The notes below the pieces were generated by a model. It did not search any database, had not been told where the DNA came from, and saw only the letters and a list, made by a program, of their open reading frames with translations. 64,000 nucleotides of DNA, from positions 17,987,261 through 18,051,260 of the forward strand of contig NC_003074.8 of the NCBI RefSeq assembly GCF_000001735.4. Reading direction: 5' to 3'. The translations under genes were made by a program, and so were the position numbers. Positions 47,292 through 59,266 of this stretch are shown in pieces. Within the stretch, counting starts at the first letter, position 1. Each line of letters opens with the position of its first letter. This DNA comes from Arabidopsis thaliana. Its lineage: Eukaryota > Streptophyta > Magnoliopsida > Brassicales > Brassicaceae.

Positions 47292-47846
47292 AGGCTACAC
47301 ACAAATGTTGCGAGCCAGTTGTTAGCTTCGAGGTTTAAGAAGTTCTTTTATCGATTTGAGAGATCACAATGCCCAATAATCCAAAATTCTCCTTGCAGTA
47401 ATTTTTTTTTTTTTGTAATCTTTAGCTTAAAATAAACAAAGCTAAGCTTTTTGATGTACTCGTATGTGTTTGCCATGTAGTTTGTTAAAAGAGTGGTTAT
47501 AACATAAACAAAATTTTGTTTGCGTTTATATATGAAAATATTGTTCTTACACTATGGAATAAAACATATTTCAGCATTTAAAATTTGTAAAAACGACGAA
47601 CACGAACGCATATCAATACCATACCAAAAAGATTATATCGTACATGAAACTTGTTGCAGACAATGGCATGACTAATGGGCCTCTATTAACTTAGCCCATA
47701 AGGCCCAATAAAACTTTCCAAATAGTTTCATTTTTCAGATTTTGAAGAATCTCCCGACGACTCCTCTCTGTCTCCTCCTCCGGGAAGCTTTCTGTCTCTC
47801 TCTCTCTCTCTCTACACAAGACCTTGAAGAATCCGATTCCATAACA
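47292..47846. other. Intergenic, gamma-CAL2 promoter and leader
   Basis: A CT microsatellite, (TC)n, lies in the presumed leader at about 47791-47812. GGGCC/GGCCC words near 47678-47705 (ATGGGCCTC, AGGCCCAAT) resemble site II/telo-type elements of genes for mitochondrial and ribosomal proteins. No gene was seen. Confidence 0.5.
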
Positions 47847-49513
47847 ATGGCGACTTCGTTAGCACGAATCTCTAAAAGAAGCATAACATCGGCTGTTTCA
47901 TCGAATCTGATTCGGCGTTACTTCGCCGCGGAAGCAGTAGCGGTGGCGACGACGGAAACACCTAAACCGAAATCGCAGGTGACGCCGTCGCCGGATCGGG
48001 TAAAATGGGACTACAGAGGCCAGAGACAGATAATTCCTCTGGGACAGTGGCTACCGAAGGTAGCTGTAGATGCTTACGTGGCACCTAACGTTGTGTTGGC
48101 TGGTCAGGTCACCGTCTGGGACGGCTCGTCTGTATGGAACGGTGCCGTTTTGAGAGGAGATCTTAATAAGATCACCGTTGGATTCTGCTCAAATGTCCAG
48201 GAACGGTGTGTTGTTCATGCTGCGTGGTCGTCGCCTACAGGTTCTTGTTCTTTGTCATTTTTTCGGAATTTGAGTCTCTGTATGGTTCCATTGTAGCTTC
48301 TAGTTTGAGTTCTGGATATCCAATTGCTGTAGTTACTGCTTGCTAGCTAATGGAATCATTGATATTGGAATTTAGGGTTTTCATTTTCATCTTCCATTTT
48401 GATTATGGAAAATGTAGAGTCTCACCTTTAAGGAGATTTTACACTTTTATCTGAAGTAGTGAAGTGTAAGTAAGCATATTTGTTTGGAGTGAAGATGTCC
48501 CCAGATCAAGAATCATGAATGATATTTGTTCAGTAAAGTTAATCTTCAGAGCATTTTGCGTTTAGCTAGACAAGGATGCATAGAATTGCGTAGTTCTTTA
48601 GGTGATTAGTGATATTGGAAGCAAGAAACCCATTGATGATATGTGCTTGATTTTAAAATTTAGGTAATTCAGGGGTTGAATAGATTAGCATGGTGGAGAC
48701 CATCTTGTTTAGTTGTAGAAAGTTGCCTAGCAGCTCTGGAGAAGTTTCAGGAACTATGTCATAGTAAAGATTTTTAGTTATGCGGAGAGAATTTTGCAGA
48801 AAGTTGATATTATATTCAGTGGTTGGAACCGAGATTCTGAAGCTGCGTCAAGCTGAATGAACATAAGCGTCTTTTAGTCTTACCAAGGTGGATTCCGTGT
48901 CAAAGTCTTTAGTTCAACAGCCTCCTGGTTTGATTAAGCTGTAGTTTACAACTAGTACTTAATTACTTGATTCACCATTTTTTCGGGTTAATAGCTCTGT
49001 ATTATCAACCAGTCTTCATGCTTTTTCTATACTAACATCTTGAAGGATAGAGCATACTGTGGTGCTGCTTTTGAATTTTGATATGATAGATAAAAATCTG
49101 ATCTTAGAAGATACTTTCTACTTTGATTTTTTTCAGGATTACCAGCACAAACATTGATCGATAGGTACGTGACAGTTGGTGCATACAGTCTTTTAAGATC
49201 ATGCACTATCGAACCAGAATGCATCATCGGGCAACACTCAATCCTAATGGAAGGTTCACTGGTCGAAACCCGCTCAATCCTAGAAGCTGGTTCTGTTTTA
49301 CCACCTGGCAGAAGAATCCCATCTGGTGAACTATGGGGAGGCAATCCAGCAAGGTTTATTCGAACACTCACCAATGAAGAAACCTTAGAGATCCCGAAAC
49401 TTGCTGTTGCCATTAACCACCTAAGTGGAGATTACTTCTCAGAGTTCTTGCCTTACTCAACTATCTATCTAGAGGTTGAGAAGTTCAAGAAATCCCTTGG
49501 AATCGCCATCTAG
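47847..49513 (+). CDS. GAMMACAL2: Gamma carbonic anhydrase-like protein of mitochondrial complex I
   Basis: Two exons, 47847-48240 and 49137-49513, are separated by an 896-bp intron and give 256 aa. Residues 1 to about 30 are a basic mitochondrial presequence (MATSLARISKRSITSAVSSN). The left-handed beta-helix of hexapeptide repeats follows (VVLAGQVTVWDGSSVWNGAV through IIGQHSILMEGSLVETRSIL). True gamma-CAs bind zinc with three His; here His124 remains, but the other two positions read Ala147 and Arg152 (VGAYSLLRSC). The protein belongs to the matrix-exposed CA domain needed for complex I assembly (established knowledge). It matches AT3G48680. The long intron shows no gene and no clear snoRNA. 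Confidence 0.95.
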
Positions 49514-49925
49514 AAAGCTTCTTCCAGGTTTCTGGCTACTTCCCTCATTAAGAAAGCTTCTTCGTTTTCGGAATTTGATCTGAATAAGTAGCTGCGGAAC
49601 AAGAAAAAGAGCAGAGCTGTGTTTCAAATGTTGTCTTCTCTGTTTGTTTTGTTTAAGTTCATATCCTTGTGTTCAAACTTTCTATGAAGATGATAATGGT
49701 GAAAACTGGAAAGTGTAAAACTTCTTTCGTCTCCCCTCACAATTGGAAAAGCTAATAATCTCGTAGTGTTATAGAATTAAACATCTCGTACTAAAATATT
49801 TTCATCTTCAATTTTTATTGTGTTGCTTTGGGCGAAAAGCCAATCACTGAAACATTACAGAAACTGAGAGACGCAACTAAAATATGTAGTACCAAATTAT
49901 TCCAATATCTCTAGAGAGCACAAAG
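49514..49925. other. Convergent 3' ends of gamma-CAL2 and CXE12
   Basis: The two genes converge; this interval is both 3' UTRs. A duplicated piece near the start (AAGCTTCTTC at 49516 and 49554) is minor. No gene was seen. Confidence 0.5.
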
Positions 49926-50900
49926 CTAGTTCCCTCCCTTAATAAACCCTGAGAATTTATGCATGACTTCAATAGCATTATCACATTCAGGTTTCAACAA
50001 ATGAAAAACATGATCTTCTCCTTCACTCTCCACCACTTCAACCTCTCCTTTCCAACCAGACTTCTCAAGCTTAGCCGCGTAACCCCAACCCTGCCTCACC
50101 AACGCATCTTTCTCAGCCACCATTACCAAAACCTTACCACAACCCAACCCAGACAAATCCACCGACTCTGATTGCACCACGTTGAGCAACGGATCATCTG
50201 TTCCATCTTTGCTATTAGGACTTGCCATCATCCAAAACGCCTCTATCTTCATCCTCAACGTTTCATCTTTCGTATCCTTCTCGTCGATTGGTGTTTTCGA
50301 CCAGAAGTAAGGATGAAGCAAGATGATTCCAGAGATTCCTGTATCGTTCAAACCAGGACTGAGTTTCTCTTTCGCAGCTCTCATCGCCATGTGATGCACG
50401 ATGTTTGCTCCTGCACTGTCTCCGGAGAGGAACACTCTGCTGAAGTCAGCATGTTTGTTTAACCAATCTTCTTGACCAGATCCAGTGATATGGGTGAATA
50501 CCCATTTGAGAGCTGTCCAAGAATCATCGAACGGGACGGAGATCGGATGCTCCGGTGCACGACGGTAATCAACAGAGACCGCTACACAGTTCGACGCAGA
50601 GACAGACGTCGTGAGGAAAGTGTGGTAAGTTGGAGAGAAAGCTGTCTCAATGATGAATCCTCCACCGTGGAAGTAAACGAGGAGAGGGAGTTTCGAGTCG
50701 GTCTCGGCGGCGGCTTTCTCCGGGAGGTAAATACGGACGGATAGGTTGTTGTCGGCAGAATAAACAACGTCCTTGGAAACGACTCCGTTTTGTGGTTCGG
50801 AAGAAGGTGGGACGGTGGCTTCACCCATGAGTCGCTCGATGCGGCCACTCTTGTAGATTTTGAGCAATGGAGAGCAGTCGACGGCGATCTCGGAATCCAT
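49926..50900 (-). CDS. CXE12: Carboxylesterase, GID1/HSL family
   Basis: The intronless 324-aa frame starts [14 protein letters not shown]. It has the class I plant carboxylesterase motifs: oxyanion-hole HGGG at 78-81, nucleophile Ser162 in GDSAG, Asp in the [11 protein letters not shown] region and His in EDHVFHL. It folds as an alpha/beta hydrolase and lacks a signal peptide, so it is probably cytosolic. CXE12 is known to hydrolyse the methyl ester of 2,4-D; native substrates are unclear. It is one of a tandem pair with CXE13, 664 bp downstream in the window and on the same strand, with which it shares long identical blocks. It matches AT3G48690. Confidence 0.96.
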
Positions 50901-51564
50901 GGTTAGTTGATTGGTTGGTGAGTTATGATAAGATTGGTGTGTGTGATTTATATTGAGAATGGAGTCTTTATAACTCTATTGGAGATTTTGGTATGGTTGA
51001 GACACGTGAGTTGTGTCATTCCATTCTTACACGGAAGATATGTTTGCCACACAATTCAAAGCACACATATGGCAGTTGTTGACTATGTGACAACGACTGG
51101 CACCTCTCTTTTTTCCTTTTTTAGTTTTTTTGTTTGTCTTTGGAGTTTGAACTTTGAACATTCACTTTTATTTCCTTTTTTGTCTATTTAGTCTTTGAAG
51201 TTTGATCCCTTTTTTTTTGTCTCATTTTAATCTTTTTTTCTCTATTGACTACATTTTTATAGGTTTTGTACTATATTTTAAATAAAAATACTAGATGAAT
51301 TTTAGTGGATCTTGGTCTATTTTGTTTGGTTTGGTTGTACCATTGAGTAATGTTACCATTTATTTAGACAATCAATCAAGACGTTAATTAAGTGGAAAAA
51401 CAAAAATCAAGATTACAATAAAAATATTTAGTGGGCAGAATTAAACATCTCTTATTAGCAATACAATTGAATATAATGATGTTGTAAGCAACATGCAAAT
51501 TACTGAAACATTAGAGAAAGTGAGACAGTGACACATCTCAAACACCAAACTAAAAAGCACAATG
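50901..51564. promoter_or_regulatory. CXE12 promoter and CXE13 3' side
   Basis: A minus-strand TATAAAT lies at 50951-50945, about 45 bp before the CXE12 start codon, implying a very short leader. Upstream, CACACAATTCAAAG at 51049 is shared with the CXE13 promoter (52657), so the duplication included promoter DNA. No gene was seen. Confidence 0.6.
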
Positions 51565-52554
51565 TTACTTGTCTCCCTTGATAAACCCTGCGAATCTGTG
51601 CACGAGTTCATGAGCCTTTTCAGAATTAGGATCCCTCAAATGAAAAACATGACCTTCTCCCTTAGTCTCCACCACGTCCAGTACTTCTCCGTTCCAACGG
51701 CTCTTACCAAGCTTCTCCCAGTAACCCCAACCTTGCCTCACCAACGCGTCTTTCTCAGCCACCATTACCAAAACCTTACCACAACCCAACCCGGACAAAT
51801 CCACCGACTCTGATTGCACCACGTTGATGAATGGATCATCTGATCCATCTTTGCTATTGGGACTAGCCAACGTCCAGACCGACTCGATCCACGTCCTTAT
51901 TGCTACATCCGTCGTCTCCTTGTCGTCGACTGGGGTTTTTGACCAGAAATAAGGATGAACTAAGATGATTCCAGAGATTCCTGACTCGTTCAAAGACTCG
52001 GGACTGAGTTTATCTTTCGCAGCTTTCATCGTCATGTGATGCGTTATGTTCGCTCCGGCGCTATCTCCGGCGAGGAACACTTTGCTGAAGTCGGCGTGTT
52101 TGTTCAACCAATCTTCTGAGCCAGATCCGGCGATGTGGGAGAAAACCCATTTGAGAGCTGTCCAAGAATCATCGTAAGAAGTAGGAATCGGATGCTCCGG
52201 TGCACGTCGGTAATCCACGGAGACCGCTACACAGTCTGACGCTGAGACAGCCGCCGTGAGGAAAGTGTGGTAAGTCGGGGAGAAAGCGGTTTCAACGAGG
52301 AATCCTCCGCCGTGGAAGTAGACGAGGAGAGGGAGTTTTACAGAGGCTTCGGTCTCGGCGGTGGCGGCTTTCTCCGGGAGGTAAATGCGGAGGGAGAGGT
52401 TGTTGTCAGGAGAATAAACGACGTCCTTGGAAACGACTCCGTTTTGTGGGTTGGAAGAAGGTGGCACGGTGGTTTCACCCACGAGTCGCTCAATGCGGCC
52501 ACTCTTGTAGATTATGAGCATTGGAGAGTAGTCGGCGGCGATCTCGGAATCCAT
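51565..52554 (-). CDS. CXE13: Carboxylesterase, tandem paralogue of CXE12
   Basis: The intronless 329-aa frame starts [14 protein letters not shown]. It has HGGG at about 81-84, nucleophile Ser165 in [16 protein letters not shown] and EGHVFHL, the same catalytic set as CXE12. Differences cluster in the lid and in surface loops: five extra residues near 63-72 and changes such as [17 protein letters not shown] for [17 protein letters not shown]. It is a tandem duplicate of CXE12, likely with altered substrate range (inference). It matches AT3G48700. The likely TATA box is at 52605-52597 on the minus strand. Confidence 0.96.
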   Translation of the reverse strand: MDSEIAADYSPMLIIYKSGRIERLVGETTVPPSSNPQNGVVSKDVVYSPDNNLSLRIYLPEKAATAETEASVKLPLLVYFHGGGFLVETAFSPTYHTFLTAAVSASDCVAVSVDYRRAPEHPIPTSYDDSWTALKWVFSHIAGSGSEDWLNKHADFSKVFLAGDSAGANITHHMTMKAAKDKLSPESLNESGISGIILVHPYFWSKTPVDDKETTDVAIRTWIESVWTLASPNSKDGSDDPFINVVQSESVDLSGLGCGKVLVMVAEKDALVRQGWGYWEKLGKSRWNGEVLDVVETKGEGHVFHLRDPNSEKAHELVHRFAGFIKGDK

Positions 52555-53763
52555 CGTTGGTTGAGATTGAGAGAGTATGATTGTGTGTGGGAGAGATATA
52601 TTATAGTATTGAGAATGGTGTCCAAAATGTCATTGTTTACACTGAAGATATATGCCACACAATTCAAAGTACATGTCAGTTATTCTACGGTGCACCTTTT
52701 TTCCTTCTTTTTAATTTTCTCTACTTGTCCTACTTATATAGTTCAATAAAATATTTAATTTTTAATATTAAACTAGTTAGGAAGAGACAAGTGTAAGGAA
52801 TTGACTTCTAATTAGTATATCAAAAATTATAATTAGGTGAGTATCTCAACGAGATATCTCCAATGGAAATGCCCTCAGTTAGCGTTAAAAAATAATAACT
52901 ACAAGACTATTTCCAGTAACATGCCAACATGTCACGAGTCTAGACGCTTAGATGAGAATCTGAGATAAAGCCTCAAGAAGAACAAAGGTTATCCGCTAGA
53001 GTCTCCGACTCCGATGAAAGTTATCGTCGGAAACATCATCCAACCAATGATTTCAATAACAGAAACGAGATATATTACAATGTTCTATTAGAGAAAATGA
53101 ATATAGCTTTGTTTTGTTTTAGTGAAATCTTTTGAAATGGAAGTAAAATCTTCTTGTACTGAGCGTTCTTGAGGTTGGTGCGCTATGTAAATCCTAGCTT
53201 ACTTACCTAATGAAACACTTCTATCAGTAAAAGAAGAGAAACATAGTTAAGTGAAATGGATAGATAGAATATTCTTTCTTAATTAAAAAAAAGGGATGTA
53301 TATTTCAAACGACTTATCTTAGATTGCGTAAGACACTTTTTACTGGATGAAATCTATCTTAACCAGGATTATTAATGATCGTCGCGTTATTTTTGGCCTA
53401 GTCAACGGTTATATATGTGTAAAATATCCGGTCAACGTTTTTATCATGTTTTATTTAGCCTCATAAAAAGTTCACGTATTAAATAACTATTTTTTGAAAG
53501 TTCATGTATCAAACGACATTTTTCTCAAAAAATTTACGGGATAGCTGTGAAATTGGGGAGTGAGCGAGAGCCCCGCCTTTGAGTTTCTTCTTTTGGCACC
53601 AAAATTTTTGAAATCCCCAAATTTTAGGTTTTCGAATTTCTCTCAAAAGCTCTGAAATTTAGTTTTTTTTTTTTTTGGTTTACCCTTTGATTCGATTCTC
53701 CTTTATCACTCCCATCAGCTTTCTCCTTTATTCACCACTGTTTCAGTTAGTCGTCGTCTCCAC
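52555..53763. other. Divergent intergenic region CXE13/DEK
   Basis: AT-rich, no gene. Near 53470-53530 an imperfect tandem repeat (AAAGTTCACGTATTAAATAA and AAAGTTCATGTATCAAACGA) resembles the ends of Arabidopsis Mutator-like elements such as the one at 60169-60786. It is a possible remnant only. Confidence 0.45.
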
Positions 53764-56735
53764 ATGGCGACTGAAACCCTAGAATTGAAAACACCACAAC
53801 TAGCAGATACTGTTGCTGTTACCGAGAAGGACACAGAGACGAAGAAGAAGGATGAAGTAGAGAAAGATGAGGCCATGGAGGAGAAAGGAGAAGAAATTGA
53901 TGGAGAAAAAGTTAAATCGCCGGTGACTCCAGTCAGTGAGAGACCTATAAGGGAGAGGAAGAGGACTGGCCGTTACGTTATAGATACTCCTCCTCGATCC
54001 TCCGGGAACAAGCCTCTGTCAATTACACAGGTATAAATATGTAAAGTTGCTTCCTTTATCAATTTTTGGGTTGAGTTTTGGACATTGAATAGTTCTAGTT
54101 TCGTTTGGTTGTTTCAGGGTCGTGGAACACGGCTTAAGGAAATTCCAAATGGTATGTTAATTTATCACATTTGGTGATTTGGGTTCTTTATCTTATTAGA
54201 TTTAGATTTGGTGTTACTCTTTGAAAGCCAAATTTAGTCTGATAGAGTTGTTAACTGTTTCAGTTGCTTATAAACTGTCCAAGAGAAAACCTGATGACAA
54301 CCTCTTCTTACTTCACACCATTCTTTACGGCAAAAAAGCAAAGGTGCTTCATTTAGTTATGTATAAGAAAGCTGTCTCGCTCTGTTTATATGATATGAAT
54401 ATTATCTTGAAGTTTCACTTTTTGTTCACTTTTTCCAGAGTGAATGATTGATTACTCAAGGGTTGTGTTGAAAAATGCTGTGCAGGCACAGATGCTAAAG
54501 AAAAACATTGGTCAGTTTTCGGGTTTTGTATGGTCAGAGCAAGAGGTAACTGTACACCATCTCTTAGATATTTAGTTCCATGGATGTGTATGATGATGAG
54601 CCTTGTTTTGAGTGTGGTATTTAAATGTTTTCCAGGAGGAGAAGCAAAGAGCAAAAGCTAAAGAGAAGCTTGATAAATGTATCAAAGAAAAGTTGATTGA
54701 TTTCTGTGATGTGCTTGATATACCAGTAAACAAAAGTACTGTGAAAAAGGTAAGTGATATGAATATTTGGTCTATCTATATATCTATTTGTGTCTTTCTC
54801 GATTATTTATTCATACATCTGTATCCTTCAGGAAGAACTGGCTGTAAGAGTGCTTGAATTTTTGGTATGTCCCAAAGCAACAAGGGATATTCTACTTGCT
54901 GATAGTGAAAAGGTACTCTAACTTAGCAGCTGAATCTTGTGACTGTTCTTCATTGTTTTTTATTCAGTATGGGGTATTAAATTGCTATCTCCTTTCTTTG
55001 AATACATGATGTAGGAAACTAAAAAGCGCAAGAAGAGCACATCGAAGAACGTGACCTCTGGAGAATCATCACATGTCCCAGCTAAGGTTTGTAATTGTTA
55101 ACCTTTCTCTTCTTTATAGTTTGTAGTCATTGACCTGATTTGTTTATTCTAGACTCGTGGCTGGTAAAATTAGCTCCGTTTCTAGTTTTGTAATCAAGTT
55201 TGTTGTTATGAACCATTAGGTCTCTATGGTATGAATATCTTTGTCTGCGCTCCCTTATCAGTTACTGCAACTCACATTATGAATGAATTTCGAGATTGCA
55301 TCAATGCGTTATAAACTGGTGTTTTCTTATTTCATAATTTTTTAGTTGTACTTACAGCTGCCATTTGGTATGCAGTAATTATTAAGCAATGTATAATACC
55401 ATAATGAGAAAATTTGGGAATAGTAGGAAATCTAAGATAAGTTCCATGGCTTGGTCACTTTTAATTGGCTGGTTTTTAGTCAACAAGGGTATTATTAGGC
55501 CGCTCAGTGAAAGTATTTTGGATAGTCTTAGCACTAGCTTAGTACGTTATTTACTCAATGGCATTCCCATGTCTTGTTATTTGGTGATCCCCCATTTAGC
55601 TCCTTGTGTGATATGGCTTTGAACCTTCTCTAAACCGTAAGATTCTGCGAGAAAACAAAACATGTGGAGATTCTAGCAAAAGTCTCTGTCTCTGCGTGGC
55701 TTGATTTTATGTGAAGAAAGTTGCATAAACAATTACTGACTGTGTCTGTTATTCTGTTTGATATATACAGAGGAGAAGGCAGGCGAAGAAACAAGAACAG
55801 CCAACTGAGACTGAAGGAAATGGTGAGTCTGATGTTGGTTCCGAAGGAACAAATGACTCTAATGGAGAAGATGATGTAGCTCCAGAGGAAGAAAACAACA
55901 AAAGTGAAGATACTGAAACTGAAGATGAGAAAGATAAAGCCAAGGAGAAGACTAAGTCAACCGATAAGAAACGCTTGTCAAAAAGGACTAAGAAGGAGAA
56001 ACCAGCAGCTGAAGAGGAGAAATCTATTAAAGGTTCTGCAAAATCTAGTCGAAAGTCCTTCAGACAAGTCGATAAATCAACTACATCATCAAGCAAGAAG
56101 CAAAAGGTTGATAAAGACGATTCCTCTAAAGAGAAAGGCAAGACACAGACAAGTAAACCACAGGCAAAAGGATCCAAAGATCAAGGTTTGTTTCGAAAGC
56201 TTAAATATCACACATTTTCATAGTGTATTGAATCTCTCTATTTCTTTGATTGTGGCCGGCACAGGACAATCCCGAAAGAAAGGTAAAAAAGAACCCACAA
56301 GAAAAGAACTGCATGTAGTGGTGACCAAAATTCTGAAGGAAGTAGACTTCAATACGGTGAGACTTCAAAAGTTTGAGAATTTACAGATTATAAAGCGTAT
56401 ACAAAACCTTTGAACTCAAAGACATTTTGAATTTTGTTTCCAAACAGGCAACTCTATCTGATATTCTACGGAAGCTTGGTATGTTTCTGTAAAGCTTTTC
56501 TCTTATTCTCAATCCATAATAGTTATCGTCTTCCAAATCTTCAGGAAACGTTTATCATTGAAACATTCTTTTCCTGCTTGTGATAATACTAGGGAGCCAT
56601 TTTGGAATTGATCTTATGCATAGAAAAGCAGAGGTGAAGGATATCATTACAGATGCCATTAACGAAATGAGTGATGATGATGATGAGAAAGAGGAAGACA
56701 CAGAGGATGAAGGTGAGAAAGAGGGAAAGGACTAG
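53764..56735 (+). CDS. DEK domain-containing chromatin protein
   Basis: Eleven exons (53764-54030, 54118-54151, 54264-54343, 54486-54545, 54636-54749, 54832-54912, 55015-55086, 55771-56185, 56265-56356, 56448-56478, 56593-56735) join in frame to 462 aa. The acidic/basic N-terminus (RERKRTGRY) precedes a SAP-like region (about residues 95-215). A long Lys/Glu/Ser-rich disordered stretch follows in exon 8. The DEK_C domain is C-terminal (about 385-440), through REL-type KELHVVVTKILKEVDFNT and DLMHRKAEVKDII. DEK proteins bind DNA and histones and affect chromatin accessibility (family knowledge). It matches AT3G48710. The 684-bp intron 55087-55770 holds no gene. Confidence 0.95.
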
Positions 56736-59266
56736 TTTTGTCTTTCTTCTCTTTCCTACAATAAGAAAAAGAAAACATAACCGAAGAGACGGTTTAACTT
56801 AACCTTCCATGTGTGAATCATAGGATTGTTTGTATGTTTGGTGTAATGTGTAATCTGTTAGGCTCATGTAGTATCAGGTAATGTGGTTGGATACTTTCTG
56901 GATTAGAATTAATTTGAGATGTATTTGTAAGGACTTGCAATCTTTCTTCACTTTAGCAGCACACAAGTGACATGGATAAATATTGTTGTGTTTCAAAAGA
57001 GGAAAAGAAGGGTCGTCCAAGAGATCAGCTCCAAGTCGATCAGAGAGCCAATAATTCCTCTCAAGACACGCCCACGAATGAATTCACAAGTAATCTCTCG
57101 TGTTATGGGATCTATTGCACTTATTTTTGATTTTAAGAGTCATGTTAACTTTTGTGTCATGTTTATTTTACCACCCTATAATTAGCATGTTCGTTTCGTC
57201 ACCACTGGCGGTTGCGGCAGCACACCATTGACGGTTCAGCAAAACGTTTATCATAAACATTTTATTTAGCTCCTCAAGAAGTTAAAACGTTTATCATGAA
57301 CATTTCAGTCCCTGATCTTCTTCTCCATCTCCAACCCATGTTTGGAAACCATGTGTGCGGTTCTCTCAAGCTTAGTTCTGCACTCTTCTCACGCATTTAA
57401 AAAGTTAAAACTTCTTGAGGAGCTAAATAACACAATAAAACCACACAATCGACGGTTCAGCAGCACAAACAAATAGTTGAAGCGTATGTGACAACAAATA
57501 TGCTTCATATAGTGTGCATGGTTTGGTTTTATTGTGTTACTTATTATTATACCCTTATTGAACACCCGTATTTTTTTTTTATTAATAATTTTGAATTGTA
57601 ACGCTTATATCTTTAAGATTCTTATTTTTATCATTTATACAGTTTTATATTATCACTTTAAATAAATCTAAATAATTTTTATGTAAGTTTTGAATTGATT
57701 TGAGTTGGAGTCGAACAAAAAATCATTTGTATTAATTAAACAAACTTTATTAAGTCAATTCTGAACATTTACAAATAAGCCCCAGTTTTATAGTTTGTCA
57801 TATTACCTGATGCAATTTTGGTGATGAACTAAATGCACGATAATAAGCTTTTCACCATGAATTTTTATTTTTATTTTAGTACTTTAATTGTGTTTTTAAT
57901 TTATTAATCATGTTTAAATTTTATATTTTATCAGATGATTATTGTGTTACTTGATTTACAAGATATTTATTAGTTTAGAATGCCAAAGTTTTTTAAATTG
58001 TTTTAATAATTATTAATTTATGATTCATAATTAATCTTATGGTCATCATTCAATAATTTGTCTTGAACCACATGTTTTTTTTACACCGATCAACATTATC
58101 TTGAACCGTTTGTAAGTTTAGCGTCTTCCTATTTGTGTAGCTGTTAAGTTTCCAACTTTTCTTAATATATACTAATTGTACGACTGGATACTTTTTGGAT
58201 TTGAGTTCATTTTTGTAGATGTCTTTGTAAGGATTTTTGAGCTTGCTTCTTTTTTGGGGTCTCTCTATACTAGTTTACAATTCCACTTAAAAGAGACACA
58301 ATGATAGAAAGTAAACAGAGAAGACAGTTTATCCTGCATGGAAAGTAAACAATGACAACAAACAAAATTGGATGAAACCACTGATTTATATTATGAGATC
58401 ATCTAAAAATAAAGAAACTATTTTGACCCAAAAAAAAGTTCTACTAAAATTGTAATTCATACTTATAAGTGAGATCACCTGATGTCATTGTTTCCAGCTA
58501 TGCTTACCCGTGTTTCACCTTCATTGTTTCTAGCTTTGATTTCCAAGTGAATCACCTGATGTCATTTACAGATCCCGAGTCTTTCTTTATACTCTACCCT
58601 GCAAGTGCAAATCTCACACATATAATATATTACCAATTGAAACTTCATACTCCGACGTCCGAATATGTGATCAAATTATTAGAGGAATGATCAAAAAATG
58701 ATTTTTGAACCTAATATTAAAATTTCTCTTACATATAGAAAACATCCAACTTTGACAAATCCATGTAATGGACCCGTAGGCCGTAACATCAAATATGGTT
58801 AGATATCACTCTTATCGATCAACCAACCAATTACCCCATAAATATATGTATTTATTCAATCAGCCGTCCATACCGGTCTTAAAGTATTGAAGTAGCCAGT
58901 TCTTTAGTGGTCCTTATTATGTTTTCGATCACCTCCTTATCTCTGTAGCTACATAATCTTCCCTTGTTAAATACCTAAACCCTATTCTCCACTTAACCTC
59001 CCTAAAGAACCTATATTTCACGTTATATTCTTGGCTCTTTCACTTTTCCCATAAATTCTGTGCAAAAACTCGAGTGGGCCTTAAGCTTTATCTACCTTAT
59101 CTCTCCAGCTATACACTTGCTACTCAAGATACCGCTAACCCTAATCTCTACTAGACCCCCTTAGGACTTAAAACCCTATATATCAAGGTCTACTCTCTGT
59201 TTTCTCGCTTTCTTTATTCGAGCCATTCCATACGTTTTTCGATTTCTTTCATTGAAAACCATTGAA
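56736..59266. other. Intergenic region with short inverted and direct repeats
   Basis: No gene. 57262-57284 (TTTAGCTCCTCAAGAAGTT core) is mirrored near 57406-57427. A second short mirror pair is AACACAATAAAACCA (57429) and TGGTTTTATTGTGTT (57521). AAAACGTTTATCAT occurs twice (57241, 57285). An ATCACCTGATGTCATT pair lies at about 58474 and 58553. A TATATAT box at 59177-59183, about 85 bp before the DCF start codon, is a plausible core promoter. Confidence 0.5.

Noticed and set aside
48600-48720. TGATGATATG in the gamma-CAL2 intron as a C box of a C/D snoRNA
   Set aside because: No CTGA D box at a suitable distance and no terminal stem.
50172-50744. Plus-strand frames opposite CXE12
   Set aside because: Shadow frames of the conserved carboxylesterase coding strand; the tandem copy does not conserve them.
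55389-55622. Frame inside the long DEK intron
   Set aside because: It lies wholly within an intron whose flanking exons join in frame, and has no family features.
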